Part shown: positions 6,295 through 15,043 of the stretch, in pieces
How positions within the stretch are numbered: the stretch's first letter is position 1
Layout of the letters: each line of letters begins with the position of its first letter
Assembly: GCA_902826165.1 (NCBI GenBank)
Contig: CADEDV010000002.1
Location: 199,467 to 236,353, forward strand
Origin: an uncultured Bacteroidota bacterium
Lineage (GTDB): Bacteria > Bacteroidota > Bacteroidia > Chitinophagales > Chitinophagaceae
Length of the DNA: 36,887 bases
Direction of reading: 5' to 3'
Notes under the pieces: model-generated
Told to the model about the DNA's origin: nothing
The model's database searches: none
The model's input: the letters and a program-made list of their open reading frames with translations, nothing else
Position numbers and translations under genes: made by a program

Positions 6295-8656
6295 AATCCT
6301 GGTGTATGACACCGATAAGACCCTTTATGTGACAAAACAAAAAATTACTACAACAGGCGGAGCGGACTTGCTAAAAACCGAGAGGGAGTTGTCTGAAATT
6401 TTATTTCTTACTTCTTTCCCGCCGCGGCAGTGCGGCATCGCCACGTATTCGCAGGACCTGATCAAGGCATTGAATAATAAATTCAGTCATTCTTTCCAGG
6501 TAAAAGTGTGTGCCCTCGAATCAGAGAACGAGAATCATACTTATACGGATGAAATTAAATATACACTGAATACTGATTTGCCGGGTTCCTTTCTTCAGAC
6601 AGCACAAAAGATAAACGCTGATCCGGCGATACAGATCGTACTGGTCCAGCATGAATTTGGATTCTTCGAAAAAAACGAAAAAGAGTTTATTGAATTCCTG
6701 CAGACACTCAGCAAACCCGTTATCATTGGCTTTCATACAGTATTGCCATCGCCGGGCGAATTTTTAAAAGAAAAAGTAATGGCGATCGCTGCTATTGCCT
6801 CTTCGGTTATCGTAATGACAAAGTCCTCTGCCAATATCCTCGCCAGCGAGTATACCATACCTATTGAAAAGATCACCGTTATACCACATGGCACTCACCT
6901 GGTCACCCATTCCGATAAAAAAGAGCTTAAACACAAATACCATCTTACCGGCAGAAAAGTGCTTTCTACCTTTGGCCTGCTCAGTTCCGGGAAAAGTATA
7001 GAAACTACGCTAAATGCGTTACCAGCTATCATTGAGCATAATCCTGACGTTCTGTTTTTGATCATTGGGAAAACGCATCCTTCCGTTGTAAAGAAAGATG
7101 GTGAACGTTACCGGGAAATGCTGAAAGAAAAAGTCGAAGCCTTGCAATTACAGGGTCATGTACAATTCATTAATGAGTTTCTCGCACTTCCTGTGCTGCT
7201 TGACTACCTGCAGCTCACCGATATTTATTTATTTACTTCCAAAGATCCGAACCAGGCGGTCAGCGGGACTTTCTCCTATGCGATCAGTTGTGGCTGTCCC
7301 GTTATTTCAACTCCCATTCCCCATGCAAGAGAAGTATTGCAGAATGATGCCGGCATTATCATTGCCTTTGAAAATTCAAACCAGCTCAGTAATGCAGTCA
7401 CCACATTGCTGAACGATGAACAGCTGAGAATAAATATGGGTTCAAATGGGTTGCATAAAATGGCATCCACGGCCTGGGAAAATGCAGCCATTGCGCATGC
7501 CCGGTTATTCGCCGGTATTAGTAACGGACAGATATCACTCCGGTACAACTTACCTGTTGTTAACCTTGAGCATATAAAAAAAATGACCACCCCGTTTGGG
7601 ATGATCCAGTTTGCCAGGATCAATCACCCGGATATAGAGTCCGGCTACACGCTGGATGATAATGCACGGGCATTGATTGCCATCTGCCAGCATTATGAAT
7701 TAACCGCAGACCCTGCAGACATTCCTTATATCGAAACTTACTTCCGGTTTATTAAATACTGCCTGCAGCCGGACGGGTACTTTCTGAATTATGTAGATGA
7801 AGAAAAGAAATTTACAGATCAAAATTATTCCACTAATCTGGAAGACTCAAATGGGCGGGCCTTATGGGCATTAGGCTATTTAATATCATTGGGGCATTTA
7901 TTACCGGAAGAAGGAAAGGAGTTAACAGCCGAAGCCGCTTCCACTATGCAAAAAGCATTGGTCAATGTCAATAAGATTCATTCAACCCGGGCTATGGCCT
8001 TTGTCATAAAAGGACTCTATTACCGGAATACAAAAATTAGTTCTGTCAGGAGTTTGTCCCTGATACGACAACTGGCTAACCGGTTGGTCCAGATGTACCG
8101 GCATGAAGCAGGTGAAAAATGGCAATGGTTTGAAAGTTACCTGACTTATGCTAACAGTATTCTGCCTGAAGCCATGTTATGCGCCTGGCTGGCAACCGGT
8201 GAAGTGCTTTATAAAGAAATAGCCAAAACAACGTTTGATTTCCTGTTGTCTATGACATTCAGGGGAAATACAATAAGAGTAATTTCTAATAAACGATGGC
8301 TACATAAAGGAAATGAGGCGGTACCTGTGGCCGACGGTGGTGAACAGCCTATTGATGTGGCGTATACCATTCTTGCCCTTAGCAAATTCAATGATGTATT
8401 TAAAGAAGAAGGCTACAGGAACAAAATGGAAACTTCCTTCAACTGGTTCCTGGGAGCCAATCACCTGAATCAGGTTATCTATAATCCCGCTACCGGTGGC
8501 TGCTACGATGGGCTGGAAGAGAATTATGTAAACCTCAACCAGGGAGCAGAGTCAACCGTAAGCTACCTGATGGCACGTTTAACTATAGAAAAAACACTTA
8601 GAAAAATAGCAGAAACTCTGCCTGTAGCGATCCGCAACCGGAAGAACTTAGCCTGA
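6284..8656 (+). CDS. Two-domain protein: GT4 glycosyltransferase fused to an alpha/alpha-toroid
   Basis: The 790-aa protein has a GT-B (GT4-like) half, about residues 35-425, and a second half, about 440-780. The first half shows FPPRQCGIATYSQDL (donor/acceptor glycine loop), VQHEFGFF, IPHGTH and the C-terminal donor-site run SGTFSYAISCGCPVISTP. The second half contains GYTLDDNARALIAI, EDSNGRALWALGYL and GCYDGLEENYVN, which resemble (alpha/alpha)6-barrel glycan-active proteins. The start ATG lies inside the 3' end of the GH130 gene. No membrane segment is seen. I infer it builds or remodels the glycan that the GH130 enzyme recognises. Whether the toroid half is catalytic is unclear. Confidence 0.85.
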   Translation: MTNEILVYDTDKTLYVTKQKITTTGGADLLKTERELSEILFLTSFPPRQCGIATYSQDLIKALNNKFSHSFQVKVCALESENENHTYTDEIKYTLNTDLPGSFLQTAQKINADPAIQIVLVQHEFGFFEKNEKEFIEFLQTLSKPVIIGFHTVLPSPGEFLKEKVMAIAAIASSVIVMTKSSANILASEYTIPIEKITVIPHGTHLVTHSDKKELKHKYHLTGRKVLSTFGLLSSGKSIETTLNALPAIIEHNPDVLFLIIGKTHPSVVKKDGERYREMLKEKVEALQLQGHVQFINEFLALPVLLDYLQLTDIYLFTSKDPNQAVSGTFSYAISCGCPVISTPIPHAREVLQNDAGIIIAFENSNQLSNAVTTLLNDEQLRINMGSNGLHKMASTAWENAAIAHARLFAGISNGQISLRYNLPVVNLEHIKKMTTPFGMIQFARINHPDIESGYTLDDNARALIAICQHYELTADPADIPYIETYFRFIKYCLQPDGYFLNYVDEEKKFTDQNYSTNLEDSNGRALWALGYLISLGHLLPEEGKELTAEAASTMQKALVNVNKIHSTRAMAFVIKGLYYRNTKISSVRSLSLIRQLANRLVQMYRHEAGEKWQWFESYLTYANSILPEAMLCAWLATGEVLYKEIAKTTFDFLLSMTFRGNTIRVISNKRWLHKGNEAVPVADGGEQPIDVAYTILALSKFNDVFKEEGYRNKMETSFNWFLGANHLNQVIYNPATGGCYDGLEENYVNLNQGAESTVSYLMARLTIEKTLRKIAETLPVAIRNRKNLA

Positions 8657-8725
8657 CATGTGAATTATATAAATTCAACAGGTACATGTATAATATTTAC
8701 GCTGCAAAAGAGAGTCACCTTTGCA
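8656..8725. other. Dyad-rich gap after the glycosyltransferase
   Basis: Two ACATGT hexamers (8656-8661, 8684-8689) flank a GAATT/AATTC dyad, followed by TGCAAA/TTTGCA arms at 8703-8708 and 8720-8725. These may be regulatory for the lipoprotein gene at 8807, but no firm promoter can be set. Confidence 0.2.
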
Positions 8726-8806
8726 ATTCACGCTGCCAGTGCAAACTAAAAAACAGCTTCCTGGATAATGTAACGGACCGGCATATATACATCTTAAAAA
8801 CAAAAA

Positions 8807-9250
8807 ATGAAAACGGAAAAAGTTACTACTATTATTAAAACCACTCTTTTCGCTATTACAGCATTTATAATTACCGTCTCATTCAACTCCTGTAGTAAGA
8901 AAATAGCATTCCTTACCTCCTCCGTAGTTCCTGCTGCAAGAGGCACCCTAAAGATCAAAAAAGATAACAATAATAATTACGACATCAATATTGATTTATT
9001 TAACCTGGCTGAGTCTAAAAGACTGGAGCCCCCTAAACAGGCATATGTAATCTGGATGGAAACAAACGAAAACCTGATGAAAAACATTGGGCAAATCAGC
9101 AGCTCCACCGGCTTTCTTTCTCAAAAATTGAAAGCAAACTTCAATACTGTTTCCGCTGCGAAGCCGGTCAGGATATTCATCACGGCCGAAGATGATGCTA
9201 CTGTTCAATACCCGGGAATGCAAGTCGTATTATCAACAGACCGGTTTTAA
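8807..9250 (+). CDS. Lipoprotein of unknown function
   Basis: This 147-aa protein has a basic start, a hydrophobic segment (about residues 9-27) and a Cys in SFNSCSKK (Cys29) that fits a relaxed lipobox. The remaining 115 residues look like a single beta-rich domain; the end reads FITAEDDATVQYPGMQVVL. I recognise the pattern from other Bacteroidota hypotheticals, but not a function. It stands in the same direction between the glycosyltransferase and the cupin gene 55 bases downstream. Confidence 0.75.
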   Translation: MKTEKVTTIIKTTLFAITAFIITVSFNSCSKKIAFLTSSVVPAARGTLKIKKDNNNNYDINIDLFNLAESKRLEPPKQAYVIWMETNENLMKNIGQISSSTGFLSQKLKANFNTVSAAKPVRIFITAEDDATVQYPGMQVVLSTDRF

Positions 9251-9305
9251 TATCCGTCTGATCGGCAGTGAGTTGATAAATAGCGGATCATAAATAATTC
9301 TGGCA

Positions 9306-9671
9306 ATGAACAAGACAGATACAGGTAAAAAACAAGATGGTGGCGAACTGGAAAAGTCAAAAGCACACATTATTGTGGAAATCATAGAATACATGGCTAA
9401 CTCCGTTGTGATCAAAACGATCATCAAAAAATCAACCGGGAATATCAGTGTAATGTCCTTTGATAATGGAGAGGGGCTGTCCGAAAAAACTTCCCGCTTT
9501 GATACGTTTATCCAGATCATTGAGGGTAAAGCAGAGATTGTGATTGATAAAGTATCAACGCACCTGGTATCGGGACAGGGCATGATCATTCCTGCTCATT
9601 CATCCAATTATATACAGCCGAATGGGCGGTTTAAAATGATCTCTACAGTCATCAAAAGTGGTTACGAGTAA
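9306..9671 (+). CDS. Cupin-fold protein, copy 1
   Basis: A 121-aa single-domain cupin. The core runs about residues 20-121, with conserved blocks HIIVEIIEY, MSFDNGE, FIQIIEG and MIIPAH. The first cupin motif normally carries HxH; here the matching place reads RFDTFIQI, so the classic metal site is not formed. A second copy lies at 15044-15409 on the other strand; by hand count about 64 of about 101 aligned residues match. The role is unknown; possibilities are a ligand-binding sensor or an isomerase-like accessory. It ends 46 bases before the histidine kinase at 9718. Confidence 0.85.
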   Translation: MNKTDTGKKQDGGELEKSKAHIIVEIIEYMANSVVIKTIIKKSTGNISVMSFDNGEGLSEKTSRFDTFIQIIEGKAEIVIDKVSTHLVSGQGMIIPAHSSNYIQPNGRFKMISTVIKSGYE

Positions 9672-9677
9672 AAATGA

Positions 9678-9694
9678 ATGTATGCCCAATACAT
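9678..9694. other. Small perfect hairpin between cupin and kinase
   Basis: ATGTAT and ATACAT pair around a GCCCA loop, 7 bases after the cupin stop and 24 bases before the kinase start. It is too short and lacks a T-run, so it is not a convincing terminator. It could be a dyad operator. Confidence 0.25.
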
Positions 9695-9717
9695 GACCCT
9701 GCTTCAAAAAAACCGGC

Positions 9718-11133
9718 ATGACAGAACAAGCCGACCATACTAATTTTACTGTGTCTCCTGTTACAGATATAACCGCAGGTCTATTTACCGTTGATAAAAA
9801 ATGGACCGTAACAGGCTGGAATGAAGCAGCTGAAAAATTATTAGATGTACGATCGAAGGATATTATCGGTAAAAACCTCTGGGCCAAATTTGCCGGGGCT
9901 ATTCCTTTAAAATTTTACAAAGTCTATCATAAAGCATTTTTACAGGATACCCCCATTCATTTCCAGGAATACTGGGCGGAGATGGGAACCTGGTTTGATG
10001 TGATCGCCTGGCAGTCGGACAATAAACTTTCGGTCTCCTTTCAAAAATGTGAACCTCCGGGTCCTGAAACCCGGGAGCAGCAATTAAAAACCTTGAATAA
10101 CCTGTACAGGTTCATTACTGAAGTAACAAACGACTGCCTCTGGGAGTGGGATCTGCTAACAAAGGAGATATTCTGGATTGATGGCGGACATAAAAGAGCT
10201 TTTGGCTATCCCATTGAAAATGCTGTCATTTCACAAAAGTTTTGGGAAAGCCGCCTGCATCCGGATGACAAGCGGCGTGTTTTAGCTATTTTAAACAAGA
10301 TCACTACAGAAAAGGAACTAACGGTATGGGAAGCAGAATACAGGTTCCGCAAAGCAAATAATGAGTATGCTTATATCCATGACCGGGGCCATGTAATATA
10401 TGGCAAGGATAATACCGCCACCAGGATCATCGGTGCCACACAGGATATCAGTGAAAAAATATTGCTTGAAAGAAAACTGGAAGAGGAACGCCGAACCCGG
10501 CAAATTGAGATCACCAGTGCTGTACTAACGGCCCAGGAAAACGAACGGGCAGAAATTGGAAAAGAGCTGCATGATAACCTGAACCAGGTATTAGCAGTGG
10601 CCAAAATGTATTTACAAATGGCCCGGAGAGATGATAAAAACAGTAAGGCCTACCTGGAAAAGACGAGTGGTTTTATCGTAGACGTCATCAAAGAGATCAG
10701 GAGAATTTCCAAACATTTGATTGTCCCTAAAACCGATATTATCGGGTTGTTTGATAATATCAAAAATCTAATATTCGATCTGCGTGAAATAAATCCGATA
10801 AGAATAAAGTTCACTGAAGATGGTATTCACGAAGACGAAATTGATGAAAAATTACAATTGACCATTTACCGGATCATCCAGGAACAGGTAACTAATATTC
10901 TTAAGCACTCTGAAGCTACCGCTGCCAGTATAAAACTGGGGAAAGAGAAGAAAGATATTGTATTGACGATCGCTGACAATGGCAAAGGCGATACCAGTAA
11001 TAGTGTAAAAAAAGGGGTGGGTATCATCAATATTAAAAGCAGGGTGGCATTATGCAATGGTACCGTAACGGTGGCAACAGCACCGGGCAAAGGATATAAA
11101 TTGAAAGTGGTCATGCCTTTGCCGGCAGAATGA
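9718..11133 (+). CDS. Soluble double-PAS histidine kinase, HisKA_3 class
   Basis: This 471-aa kinase has no membrane segment. It has a PAS domain (about residues 15-105), a second PAS_3-type domain (about 135-245), a HisKA_3 domain with His285 in KELHDNLNQVLAVA, and a HATPase_c domain with QEQVTNILKH (388-397), DNGKGD (420-425) and GVGIINI (433-439). It is related to the membrane kinase at 422. No response regulator is encoded nearby. Its last four bases overlap an upstream ATG of the UbiA frame, so it is probably co-transcribed with the biosynthetic genes that follow and may sense a cytoplasmic cue for them. PAS domains can bind haem, flavin or lipids; none can be assigned here. Confidence 0.92.
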   Translation: MTEQADHTNFTVSPVTDITAGLFTVDKKWTVTGWNEAAEKLLDVRSKDIIGKNLWAKFAGAIPLKFYKVYHKAFLQDTPIHFQEYWAEMGTWFDVIAWQSDNKLSVSFQKCEPPGPETREQQLKTLNNLYRFITEVTNDCLWEWDLLTKEIFWIDGGHKRAFGYPIENAVISQKFWESRLHPDDKRRVLAILNKITTEKELTVWEAEYRFRKANNEYAYIHDRGHVIYGKDNTATRIIGATQDISEKILLERKLEEERRTRQIEITSAVLTAQENERAEIGKELHDNLNQVLAVAKMYLQMARRDDKNSKAYLEKTSGFIVDVIKEIRRISKHLIVPKTDIIGLFDNIKNLIFDLREINPIRIKFTEDGIHEDEIDEKLQLTIYRIIQEQVTNILKHSEATAASIKLGKEKKDIVLTIADNGKGDTSNSVKKGVGIINIKSRVALCNGTVTVATAPGKGYKLKVVMPLPAE

Positions 11134-11183
11134 TTTTCTGCCATCACCCTGTCTCCTTAACTTACAGGAAAGATATTAACCGA

Positions 11184-12047
11184 ATGCTTTCAGCATCAAC
11201 TATAAAATTACTCAGGATACCTTTTTCAGTATTTCTTTCACCCCTGTATTTTTTTTCCCTGTCGCAGGTGCCGGTTATTGATTGGGATAGAGCAGTACTT
11301 ATATTTATTATACTGCATGTGCTGATCTACCCCGCCAGCAATGGTTACAACAGTTATATGGATCGTGATACCGGGAGTATTGGAGGACTGGAGAAACCGC
11401 CGCCTCCCTCCCGCCAACTCTTTCTTGTTACAATTGTATTAGATGTGATGGCTATACTGTTGTGTTTTTTGATTGGCCCTTTGTTTGCCGCTGTTACGTT
11501 ACTGTATATTGGTGCATCCAAAGCATATAGTTACCGGGGTATCCGGCTAAAGAAATTCCCTGTTATTGGTTACCTGACCGTGATCATTTTCCAGGGAGCC
11601 CTCACGTTTGCCCTGATTTATTATGGAAGCAACAAGGAGACGGGATTATGGGTACCCTGGCAGGGAATGGTCATCTGTGCCTTACTTATCGGCGGTTTTT
11701 ATCCATTGACACAGGTCTACCAGCATCAGCAGGACCTGGCAGACGGAGTGAAAACGATCAGTTATAAACTTGGCTATACAGGAACATTTGTGTTTTGTGC
11801 GATTATCTATGCACTGGCATGGGTTTTCATGGCACAATATTTTATAGCTATAGACCAAATAAATAAATTATGGCTGGTTAGCATCTTTTTTGTTCCGGTA
11901 ATCGTTTATTTCATTAGTTGGTTTGTAAGGGTGCAAAAGGATACAGCAGCGGCTAATTTTAAAAACACTATGAAGATGAACTGGCTGGCTGCTATTTGTA
12001 CAAACCTGGCATTTATCATTTTATTAACCTGGAAATGTTTTGAGTAA
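11184..12047 (+). CDS. UbiA-family membrane prenyltransferase
   Basis: This is a 287-aa polytopic membrane protein with about seven to eight hydrophobic segments. The first Asp-rich site is N56-SYM-D60-R-D62 (in YNSYMDRDTGS) and the second is D184-LA-D187 (in HQQDLADGVKTISYKLG); both match UbiA-type prenyltransferases with slight spacing differences from the textbook NDxxDxxxD. These enzymes attach an isoprenoid chain to an aromatic acceptor. I prefer ATG 11184, which starts the typical LLRIPFS opening; an in-frame ATG at 11130 overlaps the kinase stop and would add 18 atypical residues. It is followed by a type III PKS whose start overlaps by 8 bases, so a prenylated phenolic product is a natural inference. 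Confidence 0.87.
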   Translation: MLSASTIKLLRIPFSVFLSPLYFFSLSQVPVIDWDRAVLIFIILHVLIYPASNGYNSYMDRDTGSIGGLEKPPPPSRQLFLVTIVLDVMAILLCFLIGPLFAAVTLLYIGASKAYSYRGIRLKKFPVIGYLTVIIFQGALTFALIYYGSNKETGLWVPWQGMVICALLIGGFYPLTQVYQHQQDLADGVKTISYKLGYTGTFVFCAIIYALAWVFMAQYFIAIDQINKLWLVSIFFVPVIVYFISWFVRVQKDTAAANFKNTMKMNWLAAICTNLAFIILLTWKCFE

Positions 12048-13122
12048 AATAGTATCAATTGGCACAGCGGTTCCCGCATTCCGGCACGAACAATCAGCCA
12101 TACTGGATTTCATGCAGCGGGTGTATGCCCTGTCAGAAAATGATAAACGAAAATTGAAGTTCCTCTACCGGCAGGGAGGTATTGATACGAGACATTCTGT
12201 TATCCCTGATTACAGTTTAGCACCCGGCGAATGGCAATTCTATAGCCCGACAGAAAACCTGGAACCATTCCCAAAACTGGAAAAAAGAATGTACTGGTAC
12301 CAGCAATATGCCGCTACTCTCTCCATAAATGCCATTGAAAAATGTATCGAAAAAAAACCAGGCCATACTATCACCCATCTTATTACAGTCAGTTGCACCG
12401 GCATGAGTGCACCTGGTCTCGACCTTGAGCTACTGGAACTATTGGATTTACCTGCCACTACGTTCCGTACTTCTGTCAATTTCATGGGTTGCTATGCTGC
12501 TATTCATGCGTTGAAAATAGCGGATGCTTTTTGCAAAGCAGATGAAAACGCCAATGTCCTGATTGTGTGTACCGAATTATGTACCCTGCATTTTCAAAAA
12601 GAACACACGGTGGATAATATGACCAGCAGTATGTTATTTGCCGATGGAGCAGCAGCCGTGTTGGTTACCGGAAACGATGAAACAGAAGGCCTGGCCATTG
12701 ACAGTTTCTATTCCATGGTTTCGCTAAAAGGTAAAAAAGATATGGCCTGGGAGCTTTCTTCCAAAGGTTTCCTGATGACACTCAGCAGCTATGTACCTGA
12801 TGTGATAGAAGAAAACTTTGACAGCATGGTTCAAAGTGCTTTAGTAACGGCGGATCTTCACAAGCAGGATATCACCCATTGGTGCATACACCCCGGTGGC
12901 AAAAAAATATTGGAAGCCGTACACAAAAGCCTTGGTTTTACAAATGGACAATTGCAACCCTGCTATGATGTATTAAGAGAATACGGGAACATGTCCTCCC
13001 CCACTGTTTTATTTGTGTTGGAAAACATCATGAACTCCCTGGTTAAAAAGGAAAAGAGCCGCATTTTTGGTGCAGCTTTCGGACCAGGGCTAACCATGGA
13101 AACATTTATTTTATCTGCATGA
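12040..13122 (+). CDS. Type III polyketide synthase (chalcone/alkylresorcinol synthase-like)
   Basis: The 360-aa enzyme carries the complete thiolase-fold triad: Cys151 (in NFMGCYAAIHAL), His284 (in HWCIHPGGKKI) and Asn317 (in YGNMSSPTV). The C-terminal loop GAAFGPGLTMET is also typical. Such enzymes condense malonyl-CoA onto an acyl starter to make pyrones, resorcinols or resorcylic acids; the starter here cannot be read. The start is TTG 12040, inside the end of the UbiA gene; no in-frame ATG exists near it and the KIVSIGTAVP opening fits the family. It overlaps the methyltransferase by four bases (ATGA). PKS, methyltransferase and flavoprotein in this order parallels srsA-srsB-srsC of Streptomyces griseus. 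Confidence 0.92.
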   Translation: MSKIVSIGTAVPAFRHEQSAILDFMQRVYALSENDKRKLKFLYRQGGIDTRHSVIPDYSLAPGEWQFYSPTENLEPFPKLEKRMYWYQQYAATLSINAIEKCIEKKPGHTITHLITVSCTGMSAPGLDLELLELLDLPATTFRTSVNFMGCYAAIHALKIADAFCKADENANVLIVCTELCTLHFQKEHTVDNMTSSMLFADGAAAVLVTGNDETEGLAIDSFYSMVSLKGKKDMAWELSSKGFLMTLSSYVPDVIEENFDSMVQSALVTADLHKQDITHWCIHPGGKKILEAVHKSLGFTNGQLQPCYDVLREYGNMSSPTVLFVLENIMNSLVKKEKSRIFGAAFGPGLTMETFILSA

Positions 13123-13814
13123 TCAACCTGCGCCAGCGAAGCTACCAGCAAGAATTAATGGACGGAGATAATATCTCCTTTGACGCTATGGCGCAAACGC
13201 TGAAGGAACTTAATATTATAAATACCAGGCTGGGCGGCCATGCGATCACAATAGACGGAGTAAAGAAATTAATGGAGGGCTCCCAACCACTTACAATCTG
13301 TGAAATTGGCTGCGGTGGTGGCGATAACCTCCAGGCCATTTATCAATTTTGCAGGAAGAACAATATTCCTGTCAGTTTCATTGGCATTGACATGAATGCC
13401 ACTTGTATCGCTTTCGCCCGGCAACAATACCCGGAACTGCCCTGTCAATGGATCTGCAGTGACTATAAAGTGGTGAATTTCGGGGAAACCAAACCCGCCA
13501 TCATCTTTTCATCTTTGTTCTGTCATCATTTCACAGATGAACAATTAGTGCCGATGCTGCAATGGTTGCAGCAAAACAGCAAAGCCGGTTTTTTCATTAA
13601 TGATCTGCAGCGTCATTGGCTGGCTTATTACCTGATCAAATACATAACCAAGTTTTTCAGCAAATCATACCTCGTAAAAAATGATGCCTGTTTATCGGTG
13701 GCCCGCAGTTTCCGGAAAAAAGACTGGCAGCAGTTATTCCGGCAGGCAGGAGTTGGAAATTACAGCATCACCTGGAAATGGGCTTTCCGGTATTTGATAA
13801 TATCTAACAAATAG
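13119..13814 (+). CDS. Class I SAM-dependent methyltransferase of the PKS locus
   Basis: This 231-aa protein has SAM motif I as EIGCGGGDN (62-70), an acidic post-I region ending GIDMNATCIAFARQ, and a later FSSLFCHHF segment typical of small-molecule methyltransferases. Start ATG overlaps the PKS stop by ATGA, so the two are translationally coupled. By analogy with SrsB, which methylates the alkylresorcinol, it likely O- or C-methylates the polyketide product; this is inference from context. The C-terminal third (about 165-231) is basic and aromatic and might associate with the membrane. Confidence 0.88.
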   Translation: MINLRQRSYQQELMDGDNISFDAMAQTLKELNIINTRLGGHAITIDGVKKLMEGSQPLTICEIGCGGGDNLQAIYQFCRKNNIPVSFIGIDMNATCIAFARQQYPELPCQWICSDYKVVNFGETKPAIIFSSLFCHHFTDEQLVPMLQWLQQNSKAGFFINDLQRHWLAYYLIKYITKFFSKSYLVKNDACLSVARSFRKKDWQQLFRQAGVGNYSITWKWAFRYLIISNK

Positions 13815-13846
13815 TACTATCCCCGACGAAAAAAACATACTAACAG

Positions 13847-15006
13847 ATGAGACCCCAAACCAGCCTGCTTCGGAACAGGAATTATTTGACGTAGCCATTA
13901 CAGGAGGCGGGTTAGCAGGTCTTGCCCTTGCGATCCAATTAAAAAAAGCAGGACACAAGGTGATCCTTTTTGAAAAAGAACAATATCCTTTCCACAAAGT
14001 TTGCGGAGAGTATATCAGCATGGAGTCATGGGATTTTTTGAAAAGCCTGGGTGTTGACCTGGACAATATGGATCTTCCACTCATTACTAAATTGCAGGTA
14101 TCATCCGTCAATGGGAAATTACTGGAACAATCATTACCAATCGGGGGATTCGGCATCAGCCGCTACCGGCTGGATAGTATTTTAGCACAAATAGCAAAGG
14201 ATACCGGGGTAATCGTCATGGAAAATACTAAAGTTACTGATATCCGGTTTGCAGGAAATGAATACAGCATTGATACATCCGGGAAGTCCTACCGGGCCCG
14301 GCTGGCCTGTGGCAGTTATGGGAAGCGAAGCAATATTGATATCAAAAAAAAACGGGCTTTTGCCATTGCTGAAAAAAATAAACTCAATAATTACATTGGA
14401 GTAAAGTATCATATCAAAACTGATTTCCCTGCAGACACCATTGCTCTTCACAATTTCAGGAATGGCTATTGCGGGATCGTTAAAATTGATGCCGGGGTTT
14501 ACAACCTGTGTTACCTTACAACGGCAGATAACCTGAAAAGATGCAATGCTGATATCAAAGAAATGGAACGGAGTGTCTTATACCAAAACCCGCATCTGAA
14601 AAAAATACTGATTGAAAGCACACCGGTCTTCTCATCCCCGCTTGCCATTTCACAAATAAGTTTTGATAAAAAAACACAGGTGGAAGATCATATATTGATG
14701 GTCGGGGATGCGGCCGGCATGATCACTCCCTTATGTGGCAATGGCATGAGCATGGCTTTACATGGCAGCAAGATCGCTGCTAACCACATCCATGCCTTCC
14801 TTGATAATAGTATAACAAGAGACGAAATGGAAAAAAAATACAGCCTTGAATGGAACAGGCTATTTGCACCCCGTTTGATCATAGGAAGAAGGATACAGCG
14901 TTTATTTGGCAACAACAGGCTAACTAATATACTTATCTCCCTGCTGAAATTCTTCCCGGCCCTTACCCATTACCTGGTAAAACAAACGCATGGGAGACCA
15001 TTCTGA
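13847..15006 (+). CDS. FAD-dependent oxidoreductase of the PKS locus, start codon missing or frameshifted
   Basis: The protein frame is open from 13801 to the stop at 15004-15006 and encodes a flavoprotein related to geranylgeranyl-reductase/SrsC-like monooxygenases: FAD-binding GGGLAGLALAIQLKKAG (in-frame codons at about 13903-13953), KVCGEYIS, and the FAD-ribityl motif VGDAAGMITPLCGNGMSM. No in-frame ATG, GTG or TTG occurs between the upstream stop at 13798 and GTG 13960, and a start at 13960 would delete the FAD-binding glycine loop. An ATG at 13847 is out of frame by one base; a fifth C in the CCCC run at 13852-13855 would make it start MRPPNQPASEQELFD and join perfectly. I therefore mark the gene from 13847 as probably frameshifted (real, or an assembly error). 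Its likely job is hydroxylation or reduction of the polyketide/prenyl product. Confidence 0.8.
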
Positions 15007-15043
15007 TACTGAATAACTGCTACTTCCTCCTGGAAAAGAATGC

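Noticed and set aside
13960-15006. A start at GTG 13960 for the FAD oxidoreductase
   Set aside because: It would remove the FAD-binding glycine loop, which is plainly encoded upstream in the same frame.
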